Assembly (NCBI RefSeq): GCF_013344685.1 | Contig: NZ_CP050137.1 | Span: 996,001 to 1,060,000 of the forward strand | Reading direction: 5' to 3' | DNA length: 64,000 nucleotides | Source of the DNA: Sphingomonas sp. CL5.1 | Lineage (GTDB): Bacteria; Pseudomonadota; Alphaproteobacteria; Sphingomonadales; Sphingomonadaceae | Part shown: piece by piece, positions 1-8,500 of the stretch | Layout: the number at the start of each line of letters is the position of its first letter | Position numbering within the stretch: position 1 is the stretch's first letter | Position numbers and translations under genes: made by a program | The notes under the pieces: generated by a model | Told to the model about the DNA's origin: nothing | What the model saw: the letters and a program-made list of their open reading frames with translations, nothing else | Databases searched by the model: none

Positions 1-1612
1 CGAGCTGGGTGCCGACGACGATGTCGATCTCCCCCGCCTCCATCCGGTTGACGAACTCCGCCGCCTTGGCCGGAGACCAGATCGTGTCGGACGTGACCAC
101 CGCCACGCGCGCCTCGGGGAACAGCGCCGCCACCTCGTCGGCGATCCGCTCGACGCCGGGGCCGCAGGCGACCAGCGTATCCTCGTTCTGGCATTCCGGG
201 CAGACGCGCGGCACCGGCTCGACGTGACCGCAATGGTGGCAGGCGAGCCGCCGCGTCAGGCGGTGCTCCACCATCCATGCGGTGCAATTGGGGCATTGGA
301 AGCGATGCCCGCACGTCCGGCACAGCGTGAGCGGCGCATAGCCGCGCCGGTTGAGGAACAACAAAGACTGCTCGCCCCGCTCCAGCGTCTCGCCCAGTGC
401 CTTCACCAGCGGCGGCGCGAGCCAGCGGCCGCGATCGGGCTTGTGCTCCAGCAGGTCCAGCGCCTCGATCGTCGGCAGTTCCGCCGCACCATAGCGGCCG
501 GGGAGGCGAAGCTCCGCGTAATGGCCGAGCGTCACCTGCTGGCGCGTCTCGATCGCCGGGGTGGCGGAGGCCAGGATCACCGGGCAGCCCTCGAACTTGC
601 CGCGCATCACCGCCACGTCGCGGGCGTGGTAATGCACGCCGTCTTCCTGCTTGAAGCTCGTCTCGTGCGCCTCGTCCACCACGATCAGCCCGAGATCGGC
701 ATAGGGCAGGAACAAGGCCGAGCGCGCGCCGACCGTCACCGCTGCCTGCCCGGAGGCGATCGCCCGCCACGCGCGGCGGCGCTGGGAGGAGCGCAGGCCG
801 CTATGCCACGCCACCGGCTCGCAGCCGAAACGATCGTGGAAGCGCTTGAGGAACGGCTCGGTCAGCGCGATCTCCGGGAGCAGGACAAGGCTTTGGCGGC
901 CCTGCCGGATCACCTCCGCCACCGCCTCGAAATAGACCTCGGTCTTGCCCGATCCGGTCACGCCGTCGAGCAGCGTGGGGTGGAAGGCGCGCGCCGCCAC
1001 ATCCGCCACCAAGGCATCGGCCGCCGCGCGTTGCTCCGGGGAAAGCGCGGGCGGCGCATGATCCGGGTCGGGCAGCGGATAGGGACTGTCGATATCGACC
1101 TCCACCCCCTCGATCGCGCCGACCTTCACCAGCCCGCGGATCACGCCATCGGAAACGTCGGCGATCGTCGCCAGCTCGCGGATCAGTCCCTGCCGGTCGC
1201 CGATCCGCTCCAGCGCCTGCGCGCGCTGCGGGGTGAGACGATCGGGGACATGGCCGGTGGCGCGATATTCGATGACGAGCTTCTGCCCCTCCAGCGCGGC
1301 GGTGGAGGACAAAGCCATGCGCACCACCGCAGCGGGCGGGGCGAGATAATAATCCGCCGTCCACTCGACCAGCCGCCGCAGCGGCGCGCGCAGCGGCGGG
1401 GCGTCGGCCACCGCGATCAGGTTGCGCAGGCGGTTGTCGCCGACCTCTGCGTCGGACGGCATCCGCTCCGGCTCCCACACCACGCCGACGAGTTGGCGCG
1501 GCCCCAATGGCGCGACGACGATCGCCCCCGGCTCGACCGCCATCCCGCGCGGGACGCGATAATCGAGCGGGCCGAGCGCGGAATTGAGCACGAGGACACG
1601 GGCACGGGACAT
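1..1612 (-). CDS. priA: Primosomal protein N' (PriA helicase), 3' end outside window
   Basis: Superfamily 2 3'-5' DNA helicase that reloads the replisome at stalled forks. About 537 codons are present, read leftward from the ATG at 1612, and the frame is still open at base 1. Visible in order are an N-terminal DNA-binding region, a Walker A motif (GVTGSGKTE) encoded near 950, a DEAH Walker B box near 690, four paired zinc-binding cysteine motifs (CRTC, CPNC, CHHC, CPEC) encoded between about 320 and 200, and the helicase sequence IVVGTQ at the very edge. This matches PriA domain order, and the missing part is the C-terminal helicase portion. The gene is divergent from the DUF1801 gene, with 39 bp between their starts. 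Confidence 0.95.
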   Translation of the reverse strand, partial: MSRARVLVLNSALGPLDYRVPRGMAVEPGAIVVAPLGPRQLVGVVWEPERMPSDAEVGDNRLRNLIAVADAPPLRAPLRRLVEWTADYYLAPPAAVVRMALSSTAALEGQKLVIEYRATGHVPDRLTPQRAQALERIGDRQGLIRELATIADVSDGVIRGLVKVGAIEGVEVDIDSPYPLPDPDHAPPALSPEQRAAADALVADVAARAFHPTLLDGVTGSGKTEVYFEAVAEVIRQGRQSLVLLPEIALTEPFLKRFHDRFGCEPVAWHSGLRSSQRRRAWRAIASGQAAVTVGARSALFLPYADLGLIVVDEAHETSFKQEDGVHYHARDVAVMRGKFEGCPVILASATPAIETRQQVTLGHYAELRLPGRYGAAELPTIEALDLLEHKPDRGRWLAPPLVKALGETLERGEQSLLFLNRRGYAPLTLCRTCGHRFQCPNCTAWMVEHRLTRRLACHHCGHVEPVPRVCPECQNEDTLVACGPGVERIADEVAALFPEARVAVVTSDTIWSPAKAAEFVNRMEAGEIDIVVGTQL

Positions 1613-1651
1613 CGTCACCCGACTAATATAGGAATGCGCCAAAGACACCCC

Positions 1652-2095
1652 ATGACGCCGCAGGATCAGCTCGATACGTTCATCGATCGCTTCACGCCCG
1701 AGGTGGCGGCGCTGGCGCGGCGCGCGCTGGCGGTGGTGGCAGCGCGGCTGCCGGGGGCGACGCGGCTGGTCTATGACAATTACAACGCGCTCGCGATCGC
1801 CTTCGCACCGGACGAACATGCGCGCGCGGCGGTTTGCTCGGTCGCGCTCTATCCGCGCCGGGTGAGCCTGTTCCTCGCCAACGGCCCGACGCTGCCGGAC
1901 CCGCGCGGGCTGCTGGAGGGCAGCGGCGCGACGATGCGCCATGTGAAGCTCGACAGCGCGCTGGTCGACGATCCAGCCGTCGCCGCGCTGATCGACGCCG
2001 CCGCCGCCAGCGTCGCGCGGCCGATCGACCCGGCAGGGACGACGCGGCTGGTGATCCGTGCGATCGCCGCGAAGCAGCGGCCGCGCCGCTTGTGA
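1652..2095 (+). CDS. DUF1801-like protein
   Basis: Small soluble protein of 147 residues resembling the DUF1801 (YdhG-like) fold, including a LVYDNYNALAI segment and a C-terminal DDPAVAALI segment. The biochemical role of the family is not established. An in-frame ATG at 1634 would add six residues. I prefer 1652 because a TAATAT at 1624-1629 looks like a -10 box that would place transcription start near 1636. The stop codon overlaps the GTG start of the downstream recombinase (GTGA), so the two are probably translationally coupled. Confidence 0.7.
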   Translation: MTPQDQLDTFIDRFTPEVAALARRALAVVAARLPGATRLVYDNYNALAIAFAPDEHARAAVCSVALYPRRVSLFLANGPTLPDPRGLLEGSGATMRHVKLDSALVDDPAVAALIDAAAASVARPIDPAGTTRLVIRAIAAKQRPRRL

Positions 2096-2973
2096 GCCTC
2101 GCCGCCGATTATGGCGCGCACCTGCGCCGCGACCGCCGCCGCTCGGCGCATACGGTGCGCGCCTATGAGGCGACGGCGAACCGGCTGCTCGCCTTCCTCG
2201 CGGTTCATTGGGGCGGGCCGATCGATCGCGCCGATCTCGCGCGGGTGAACGCGGCGGACCTGCGCGCCTATCTCGCCCACCGCCGCGCGGATGGCCTGTC
2301 GAACACCTCAGCCGCGCGTGAATTGTCGGCGGTGCGCGGCTTCCTCGCATGGGCGAACGGCGAGGGCGCCGCGCCGCGCCTCAAGGGGCCGCGCGTGAAG
2401 AAGGGCCTGCCGCGCCCGATCTCCCCCGACGAGGCCGTGTCGCTGGCGGAGGAAGTGGCGGAGGGCGCGCGGCACGAATGGGTCGGCGCGCGCGACTGGG
2501 CGGTGCTGCTGCTGCTCTATGGCGCCGGACTGCGCATCGGCGAGGCGATCGCGCTGACCGGCGCGGCGGTGCCGCTCGGCGAGACGCTCGTCGTCACCGG
2601 CAAGCGCGACAAGACGCGGATCGTCCCGCTGCTGCCGCAGGTGCGCGAGGCGATCGAGGCATATCTGGCGCAATGCCCGTGGCCGATCTCACGCGGGACG
2701 CCACTGTTCCGGGGGGTGCGCGGCGGTCCACTGTCGCCCGGCGTGGTGCGGGTCGGGGTGCGCGCGGCGCGGCGACGGCTCGGGCTGTCGGAGCGGACCA
2801 CGCCGCACGCGCTGCGCCACAGCTTCGCGACGCACCTGCTGGGGCGCGGGGCGGACCTGCGCGCGTTGCAGGAGCTGCTAGGGCACGCGAGCCTCAGCTC
2901 GACGCAAGTCTATACGGCGGTGGATGCGGCGCATCTGCTCGATGTTTACAGGGCCGCGCATCCGAGAGGGTGA
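2092..2973 (+). CDS. xerC: Tyrosine recombinase XerC-type
   Basis: Site-specific recombinase of 293 residues, the usual XerC/D length, which with a partner would resolve chromosome dimers at dif. It has an N-terminal SAM-like core-binding domain (about residues 1-95) followed by the catalytic domain. The catalytic set is visible: Arg in GAGLRIGEA (R148), Lys in GKRDK (about 171), HxxR in HALRH (about 239-242), His in LLGH and the nucleophilic Tyr in TQVYT. The start is GTG, overlapping the DUF1801 stop; I chose it because the family N-terminus begins just there. Calling it XerC rather than XerD rests on its place beside priA and is less certain. Confidence 0.88.
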   Translation: MSLAADYGAHLRRDRRRSAHTVRAYEATANRLLAFLAVHWGGPIDRADLARVNAADLRAYLAHRRADGLSNTSAARELSAVRGFLAWANGEGAAPRLKGPRVKKGLPRPISPDEAVSLAEEVAEGARHEWVGARDWAVLLLLYGAGLRIGEAIALTGAAVPLGETLVVTGKRDKTRIVPLLPQVREAIEAYLAQCPWPISRGTPLFRGVRGGPLSPGVVRVGVRAARRRLGLSERTTPHALRHSFATHLLGRGADLRALQELLGHASLSSTQVYTAVDAAHLLDVYRAAHPRG

Positions 2974-2998
2974 CGCAAGCCCGGTTGCCCCCAATCGG

Positions 2999-3141
2999 GC
3001 CGGTGCGCGCTAGCGGGGCGTCCGCCCCGGCCGGCGGGCGTCCGAAAGCGCGGTGCGACGCCACAGCGAAGCCGCGTCGTCGGACGGGTTCGCTGGCGCG
3101 ACCCGCCGGCCGGACCGAGCGCTGCGCTAGCGCGCACCGGC
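2999..3141. repeat. 143-bp element bounded by a perfect 17-bp inverted repeat
   Basis: GCCGGTGCGCGCTAGCG at 2999-3015 is repeated as its exact reverse complement at 3125-3141. The arms enclose copy A of the dispersed hairpin repeat. The right arm overlaps the last codons and stop of gshB (stop at 3127-3129), so the end of that gene lies inside the element. I see no obvious target-site duplication outside the arms. It could be a bidirectional terminator for the convergent xerC and gshB genes or a small non-autonomous element. Confidence 0.7.
3055..3117. repeat. Dispersed hairpin repeat, copy A
   Basis: GC-rich intergenic repeat of about 60 bp. Positions 3069-3107 are identical over 39 bp to 4187-4225 (copy B), and a third copy with a T-to-C change and one deleted G lies at 36297-36354. 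The right half can fold as CGGG-T-TCGC / GCGA-CCCG around a TGGC loop. The copy sits in the convergent gap between xerC and gshB. Confidence 0.75.
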
Positions 3142-4101
3142 TCCTTCGCCGGCGCGACCGAGCCTGCGCCCGATCGCATCCCAGATCATCCCCGCCACAT
3201 CGGTCCCGTCGAACCGCTCGATCGCCACGATCCCGGTCGGCGAGGTGACGTTGATCTCGGTCAACCACTCCCCGCCGATCACGTCGATGCCGACGAAGAT
3301 CAGCCCGCGCCGCTTCAGCTCCGGCCCGAGCGCCGCGCAGATCTCGCGCTCGCGCGCCGTCAGCACCGTCTTCTCCGCCGAGCCGCCGACCGCGAGGTTG
3401 CTGCGGAACTCGCCCTCGCTCGGCAGGCGGTTGATCGCGCCGGCCACCTCGCCGTCGACCAGCACGATGCGCTTGTCGCCCGCCGCGACCGAGGGGAGGA
3501 ACGCCTGGATCATGTGCGGCTCGCGCCACGCGGTGTTGAACACCTCCATCAGCGCGGAGAGATTCTCCCCCTCCGGCCCGACGCGGAAGATCGCCTTGCC
3601 GCCATTGCCGTGGAGCGGCTTCACCACGATCGCGCCATGCTCTCTCAGGAACGCGCGCGCCTCGTCCAGCGATCGCGTCACCAAAGTCGGCGGCATGAAG
3701 CGCGCGTAATCGAGCACGAACACCTTCTCCGGCGCGTTGCGCACGCTGGCCGGATCGTTGACGACCAGCGTGCGGTCCGCGATCCGCTCGAGCAGGTGGG
3801 TGGCGGTGATATAGCCGAGGTCGAACGGCGGGTCCTGCCGCATCAGCACCACGTCCGCATCGTCGCCGAGATCGAGCCGCACCGGCTCGCCGAAGCTGAA
3901 ATGATCGCCGGCGACGCGTTGCACCGTCACCGGATGCGCCTTGGTCCAGAGATGCCCGTCGGACCAGTTGAGATCCGCCGCCGCATAATGGAACAGGCGA
4001 TGCCCGCGCGCCTGCGCCGCCAGCATCAGCGCGAAGCTCGAATCGCCAGCGATGTTGATCAATTCGAGCGGGTCCATCTGGACGGCGACGGTGAGGGTCA
4101 T
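3127..4101 (-). CDS. gshB: Glutathione synthetase
   Basis: ATP-grasp ligase that joins gamma-glutamylcysteine and glycine to make glutathione in the cytosol. At 324 residues it is slightly longer than the E. coli enzyme (about 316). The N-terminus (AVQMDPLELI) is typical. The ATP-grasp features include VVKPLHGNGGKAIF around residues 157-170 and a late FVGIDVIGGEWLTEIN segment with metal-binding acid and Asn residues. The C-terminal tail (GRAGEGAGAR) is encoded partly by the inverted repeat at 3125-3141, so it may be a recent extension. The gene follows yraN after a 178-bp gap holding repeat copy B. Confidence 0.95.
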   Translation of the reverse strand: MTLTVAVQMDPLELINIAGDSSFALMLAAQARGHRLFHYAAADLNWSDGHLWTKAHPVTVQRVAGDHFSFGEPVRLDLGDDADVVLMRQDPPFDLGYITATHLLERIADRTLVVNDPASVRNAPEKVFVLDYARFMPPTLVTRSLDEARAFLREHGAIVVKPLHGNGGKAIFRVGPEGENLSALMEVFNTAWREPHMIQAFLPSVAAGDKRIVLVDGEVAGAINRLPSEGEFRSNLAVGGSAEKTVLTAREREICAALGPELKRRGLIFVGIDVIGGEWLTEINVTSPTGIVAIERFDGTDVAGMIWDAIGRRLGRAGEGAGAR

Positions 4102-4177
4102 GCGGTCATCCCAATAGGTGCGGGCGAGCGGTGATGTAAGCGGTCTCGCTCTTCACGTCACCCTGAGAGGAATGCCC

Positions 4178-4232
4178 GACGCGGCAAAGCCGCGTCGTCG
4201 GACGGGTTCGCTGGCGCGACCCGCCCGCCGGG
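4178..4232. repeat. Dispersed hairpin repeat, copy B
   Basis: The left half is a perfect hairpin, GACGCGGC-AAA-GCCGCGTC at 4178-4196. The right half is the same bulged hairpin as copy A. The copy shares 39 consecutive identical bases with copy A. It lies between yraN and gshB, both on the minus strand, where it would sit in the transcript linking the two genes or act as an attenuator. Confidence 0.75.
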
Positions 4233-4279
4233 CTTGGCGGTCTCGCGGATAGCGTGGCTATCAGCGTGCCGCCTGCGCC

Positions 4280-4633
4280 CTACCCGATCCACGCATTCTC
4301 GATATGGCGTGGCCGCACCCCCGGCGCGAGCAGGATCACGTCCACCCGGATATCCTCGCCGTCGGTGGCATAGACCGGCATCAACACCTCCGCCGCCGCC
4401 GCTACGCGCGCCAGCCGGCGCTGGTCGATCGCGAAATCGAGATCGGCGGCGGAGGCGCGGGTCTTGACCTCGACGAAGGCGACGAGGCCGGGGCGCTTCG
4501 CCACCAGATCGACCTCGCCCGCCGGCGTCCGCACGCGCCGCGCCACCACGCGCCAGCCCTTGAGGCGGAGCCACCATGCCGCCAGCCGCTCCCCACGCCG
4601 GCCCGCTGCTTCGGCGGCGCGCCTGTCCGTCAC
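4280..4633 (-). CDS. YraN / UPF0102 family nuclease-fold protein
   Basis: Protein of 117 residues with the endonuclease-like fold of UPF0102. Key residues are visible: GEVDLVAKR (the acidic motif-II position) and VEVKTR (motif III). The family accompanies rsmI in most proteobacteria, but its substrate is unknown. The GTG at 4633 overlaps the rsmI stop by 4 bp and is the only sensible start, because upstream codons in this frame run antisense-like through rsmI. Confidence 0.85.
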   Translation of the reverse strand: MTDRRAAEAAGRRGERLAAWWLRLKGWRVVARRVRTPAGEVDLVAKRPGLVAFVEVKTRASAADLDFAIDQRRLARVAAAAEVLMPVYATDGEDIRVDVILLAPGVRPRHIENAWIG

Positions 4634-5460
4634 CGCTTCATCTCCATCGCCCGCGCGTAGAGCGCCTTGCGATCCAGCCCGAGCCTTTTCGCCACCTCCC
4701 CCGCCGCCTTCGACGCCGGGAGCCGGGTCAGCGCCTCGGCCAGCGCGGCGTCGGCATCCTCGGCGCTGGCGGGTGGCGCCTCGCCGGGCGGGCCGACCAC
4801 CACGACGATCTCCCCCCTGGGCGGCGCGTCGGCATAGCGCGCGGCGAGCGTGGAGAGCGTGCCCGTCACCGCCTCCTCGAATCTCTTGGTGATCTCGCGC
4901 GTCACCGCCGCCTCGCGGTCGCCCAGCCCGTCGCCCAGCGCCGCGAGCGTCGCGGCGAGGCGTGGGCCGCTTTCGTAGAACACCAGGGTCGCGCGGATCG
5001 TCGCCACCTCCGCGATCGCCGCCGCCTTCGCCCCCTGCTTCGCGGGGAGGAAGCCCATGAATAGGAAGCGATCGGTCGGCAGGCCGGCGAGCGTCAGCGC
5101 GGCGATCGCGGCGCACGGGCCGGGGATCGTCACCACCGGATGCCCCGCCGCGCGCGCGTCGCGCACCAGCTTGTAGCCGGGATCGGAGATCAGCGGCGTC
5201 CCCGCGTCCGACACCAACGCCACCGCCTCGCGCGCCAGCCGCGCGATCAGCGCGGGGCGCACGGCATCGGCATTATGGTCGTGATAGGGCTGCATCGGCC
5301 GCTTCGCCCCGATGTGGCGGAGCAGCGTGGCGGTGACGCGCGTGTCCTCCGCCGCGATCAGATCGGCGTGCGCCAGCACCTCGCTGGCGCGCGGCGAAAG
5401 GTCGCCGAGATTGCCGATCGGGGTCGCGACGATGTAGAGGCCGGGGGAGAGAGAAGTCAC
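4630..5460 (-). CDS. rsmI: 16S rRNA (cytidine1402-2'-O)-methyltransferase
   Basis: SAM-dependent tetrapyrrole-methylase-fold enzyme that 2'-O-methylates C1402 in the decoding centre of 16S rRNA. It has 276 residues, normal for RsmI. The N-terminus GLYIVATPIGNLGDLS and the motifs AEDTR, SDAGTPLISDPG and FYESGPRL are family hallmarks. The GTG start at 5460 is 10 bp from the divergent lipoprotein start at 5471, so the promoters of both genes must overlap the opposite coding sequence. It heads an rsmI-yraN-gshB run on the minus strand. Confidence 0.96.
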   Translation of the reverse strand: MTSLSPGLYIVATPIGNLGDLSPRASEVLAHADLIAAEDTRVTATLLRHIGAKRPMQPYHDHNADAVRPALIARLAREAVALVSDAGTPLISDPGYKLVRDARAAGHPVVTIPGPCAAIAALTLAGLPTDRFLFMGFLPAKQGAKAAAIAEVATIRATLVFYESGPRLAATLAALGDGLGDREAAVTREITKRFEEAVTGTLSTLAARYADAPPRGEIVVVVGPPGEAPPASAEDADAALAEALTRLPASKAAGEVAKRLGLDRKALYARAMEMKR

Positions 5461-5470
5461 GAGGGGTTAC

Positions 5471-6661
5471 ATGGCAGAAGCGATGACCATGCCGCAACGG
5501 GGGCGCGGACTGTTCCGGCTGGTAGCATTGGCCGGCACGCTGCTGCTCGGCGCGTGCTCGACGGTCGTGCCCCGCGCGCCCGCCCCACCGCCGCCGGCGA
5601 CCAAGGCGCCGCCGGTTTCGGAGACGGAGGTGCAGGCCGGCCTGCCGCGCGACACCGCGCGCAACCGCGTCGCGCTGCTCGTGCCGCTCACCGGCGCCAA
5701 CGCCGGCGTGGGCAAGAGCCTTGCCAACGCCACCCAGCTCGCGCTGCTCGATTCGCGTGCCGAGAAGGTGCGGATCACCAATTACGACACCGCGATCGGC
5801 GCCGGCGCCGCCGCGCGCCGCGCGATCGCGGAGGGGGCGCAGCTCATCCTCGGCCCGCTGCTGGCGGAGGACGTGCGGGCGATCGCCCCGATCGCGCGCG
5901 CCGCGCATGTGCCGGTGCTGTCCTTCTCCAACGACGCGTCGGTGGCGGGCGAGGGCGTCTATCTGATGGGCTATGCGCCGAGCCAGTCGATCGAGCGCGT
6001 CATCTCCTATGCGCGCAGCCGGGGCGTGACCAATTTCGGCGGCCTCATCCCCAATTCGCTCTATGGCACGCGCGCTTCCACCACCTTCCTGCGCGCGGTG
6101 GAAGCGGACGGCGGCAAGGTCGTCTCGCTCCAGACCTATGACCGCGCGGCCGGCGCGATGGCGGCGGCGGTGGCGCGGATGGCGAAGGACGCGCCGTTCG
6201 ACGGCGTGCTGATCGCGGATAGCGGCGCGGCGGCCGCGACGGGCGCGCCGCTGGTGCGCAAGGCCAGCCCACAGGTGCGCATCCTCGGCACCGAATTGTG
6301 GAATTCCGACAGCGGCGTCTCGGCCCGCGCCGGGCTGGAGGGGGCGTGGTTCGCCAGCGTCTCGAACGGCTTCTACCGGCAATATGCCACCAAATACCGC
6401 GCGCGTTTCGGCACCGCGCCCTATCGCCTGTCGAGCCTCGGCTATGACGCGGTGCTGCTGACGGTGCGCATCGCGCGCGACTGGAAGATCGGCGCGCCGT
6501 TCCCGGAGGCGCGGTTGCGCTCGGGCGAGGGCTATGCCGGAATCGACGGCGCCTTCCGCTTCGGCCGCGACGGCGTGGCCGAACGCGCGCTGGAGGTGCA
6601 GGAGATCAGGGACGGCACGACGACGGTGGTGTCCCCCGCCCCGGCCGGGTTCGACAAGTAA
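5471..6661 (+). CDS. LppC-like lipoprotein, penicillin-binding protein activator family
   Basis: Predicted outer-membrane lipoprotein of 396 residues with a signal peptide ending in lipobox LLGAC, a proline-rich linker, then a periplasmic-binding-protein type I fold (Peripla_BP_6-like) starting at RVALLVPLTGANA. The family (LppC, related to LpoA) activates class A PBPs in enterics; in alphaproteobacteria the role is inferred. In-frame ATGs at 5483 and 5489 are alternatives, but 5471 has GAGGGG just upstream. Divergence from rsmI is a common arrangement for this family. Confidence 0.85.
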   Translation: MAEAMTMPQRGRGLFRLVALAGTLLLGACSTVVPRAPAPPPPATKAPPVSETEVQAGLPRDTARNRVALLVPLTGANAGVGKSLANATQLALLDSRAEKVRITNYDTAIGAGAAARRAIAEGAQLILGPLLAEDVRAIAPIARAAHVPVLSFSNDASVAGEGVYLMGYAPSQSIERVISYARSRGVTNFGGLIPNSLYGTRASTTFLRAVEADGGKVVSLQTYDRAAGAMAAAVARMAKDAPFDGVLIADSGAAAATGAPLVRKASPQVRILGTELWNSDSGVSARAGLEGAWFASVSNGFYRQYATKYRARFGTAPYRLSSLGYDAVLLTVRIARDWKIGAPFPEARLRSGEGYAGIDGAFRFGRDGVAERALEVQEIRDGTTTVVSPAPAGFDK

Positions 6662-6678
6662 CGGCCGGGGTCTAGCGG

Positions 6679-7824
6679 TTATCCCGCCCGCACGATCGCG
6701 GGCAGGATCGCGTCGAGCAGCAGCATCCCGGCGGGAAGCACGGTGAGCCGGCCCCCCGCCAGCCGCACCATCTCCGGCAGGCGCGCCACCGCGTCGAGGT
6801 CGACCAGCTCGCCTGCCGGCCGCCGCCCGAGCCGCGCGATGCGGGCGAGGTCCACCCCCTCCGCCAGCCGCAGACCCATCAGCAGCGCCTCCTCGGCCTG
6901 CGTCGCGGGGGGCAGCGCCTCCTCCGCCTCGATGCCGTGGCCGTTGCGGTCGATCGCGGCGAGCCAGTTCTCCGGCTTGCGCCGCCGCCGCGTCGCATGG
7001 CCAAGCCGCCGCCCATGCGCGCCCGGCCCGATCCCGGCATAATCGCGATAGCGCCAGTAGGCGAGATTGTGCCGGCTCTCCGCCCCGGCGCGTGCGTGAT
7101 TGGAAATCTCATAGGCCGGCAGCCCGACCGCCGCCGTCATCGCCTGCGTCGCCTCGTAGAGATCGGCCGCCGCGTCGCCGTCCGGGATCGCCAGCCGCCC
7201 CGCCGCCGCCTCGGTGGCGAAGCGCGTCCCCGGCTCGATGGTGAGCTGGTAGAGGGACAGATGCTCCGTCCCGAACGCCAGCGAGCGCGCCAGCTCCCGC
7301 TCCCACGCTTCCGTCCCCTGCCCCGGCCGGGCATAGATCAGATCGAAGCTCACCCGCGCGAAGGCGCGCTGCGCGGTCTCCAGCGCGCGCAGCCCCTCGT
7401 CCACGCTATGCGCCCGCCCGAGGAAGCGCAGCGCCTCGTCGTCGAGCGCCTGCAACCCGAGCGAGACACGGTTCACCCCGGCGGCGGCGATATCCCCGAA
7501 GCGCGCCGCCTCGACCGAGGAGGGGTTCGCCTCCAGCGTGATCTCCACGCCATCGGCGAAGCCCCATGCCGCCCGCGCCGCGCCGATCACCGCCGCGACC
7601 GTCTCCGGCGGCATCAGCGAGGGCGTGCCGCCGCCGAAGAAGATCGAGGAGACGCGCCGCCCCGGCAGCGCGCGCGCCTCATGCGCGAGGTCGGCGAGCA
7701 GCGCCGCGCGCCATCGCGCCTGGTCCACCCCGTCGCGGACGTGGCTGTTGAAATCGCAATAGGGGCATTTGGAAACGCAGAACGGCCAATGGACGTAGAG
7801 CGCAAGGGAGTTGTCGTCGGCCAT
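6679..7824 (-). CDS. hemW: Radical SAM heme chaperone HemW
   Basis: Radical SAM protein of 381 residues, related to coproporphyrinogen III dehydrogenase but acting as a heme-trafficking protein. The N-terminal LALYVHWPFCVSKCPYCDFNSH carries the CxxxCxxC cluster motif. GGGTPSLM and a C-terminal HemN domain follow. I chose the ATG at 7824 because the family N-terminus begins two residues before the conserved YVHWPFC segment; an ATG at 7863 would add an unconserved extension crossing the neighbour's start. It ends 17 bp from the convergent lipoprotein gene. Confidence 0.93.
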   Translation of the reverse strand: MADDNSLALYVHWPFCVSKCPYCDFNSHVRDGVDQARWRAALLADLAHEARALPGRRVSSIFFGGGTPSLMPPETVAAVIGAARAAWGFADGVEITLEANPSSVEAARFGDIAAAGVNRVSLGLQALDDEALRFLGRAHSVDEGLRALETAQRAFARVSFDLIYARPGQGTEAWERELARSLAFGTEHLSLYQLTIEPGTRFATEAAAGRLAIPDGDAAADLYEATQAMTAAVGLPAYEISNHARAGAESRHNLAYWRYRDYAGIGPGAHGRRLGHATRRRRKPENWLAAIDRNGHGIEAEEALPPATQAEEALLMGLRLAEGVDLARIARLGRRPAGELVDLDAVARLPEMVRLAGGRLTVLPAGMLLLDAILPAIVRAG

Positions 7825-7845
7825 GCGCGCGCCGATATGGCGGCG

Positions 7846-8415
7846 ATGCCAGCCAAAGGCCATAGGGTCGCTTACCCCTTCCTCCTCGCCCTCGCGCTCG
7901 CCGCCTGCGACCATGGCGGGCCGCCGCGCATCGTCGAGCCGCGCCTGACCGACGCGCCGGCCCCGCGCGGCGCGGCGCTGCTGCGCGATACGATGCTCGA
8001 CGGGCAGAATGCGGAGCGCGCCCGGCTCGGCCTGCCGCCGCTGGCGTGGGACGAGGATCTCGCCGCCGCCGCGCGCGGCTATGCCGGCGAGATGGCGCGG
8101 ACCGGCCGTTTCGCCCATGCCGAGCAGCCGCAGGGACCGGGGCGGCAGGGCGAGAATCTGTGGACCGGCACCCGCGCCGCCTATCGCTATGACGAGATGC
8201 TCGGCCACTGGCTCGCCGAGCGCCGCTTCTACGTCGATCTCCCCACTCCCGGCTTCAGCATCACGGGGCGCTGGCAGGACGCCTCGCACTATAGCCAGAT
8301 CGTGTGGCGCGCGACGCAGCGCGTCGGTTGCGCGATGGTGTCGAACCACGGCAACGACTTTCTCGCCTGCCGATATCTACCGCCGGGCAATGTGGTGGGG
8401 CAGACCGCTTATTAA
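7846..8415 (+). CDS. CAP (SCP-like) domain lipoprotein
   Basis: Secreted CAP-superfamily protein of about 189 residues. It has a basic N-terminus, a hydrophobic stretch and a lipobox-like ALAAC about 20 residues in, so it is probably a lipoprotein. CAP motifs are clear: HAE-containing FAHAEQPQG, GENLWTG, HYSQIVWRAT and the final VSNHGNDFLACRYLPPGN. The function of bacterial CAP proteins is unknown. An in-frame ATG at 7837 is an alternative. The starts of this gene and hemW are only 12-21 bp apart. A second CAP gene lies at 51371-51895. Confidence 0.85.
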   Translation: MPAKGHRVAYPFLLALALAACDHGGPPRIVEPRLTDAPAPRGAALLRDTMLDGQNAERARLGLPPLAWDEDLAAAARGYAGEMARTGRFAHAEQPQGPGRQGENLWTGTRAAYRYDEMLGHWLAERRFYVDLPTPGFSITGRWQDASHYSQIVWRATQRVGCAMVSNHGNDFLACRYLPPGNVVGQTAY

Positions 8416-8454
8416 GTAACATTTGTTACAGCAGCGATCTATTTCAGGTTATAT
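8416..8454 (+). promoter_or_regulatory. Palindrome GTAACATTTGTTAC and putative promoter of the AraC-type gene
   Basis: A perfect 14-bp palindrome at 8416-8429 lies in an AT-rich gap directly after the CAP gene stop. GTTACA at 8425-8430 could serve as -35, followed after 18 bp by TTATAT at 8449-8454 as -10. The palindrome would then overlap the -35 box, the geometry of an operator. The 11-mer CATTTGTTACA recurs at 53373-53383. Confidence 0.45.
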
Positions 8455-8500
8455 TGGGATCATGATTGCCGGGCGGGGTAAATAAACTTAGATTGATCTT

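Noticed and set aside
224..1651. Long N-terminal extension of the DUF1801 gene
   Set aside because: The extension is antisense to priA and has no domain; the conserved protein begins at 1652.
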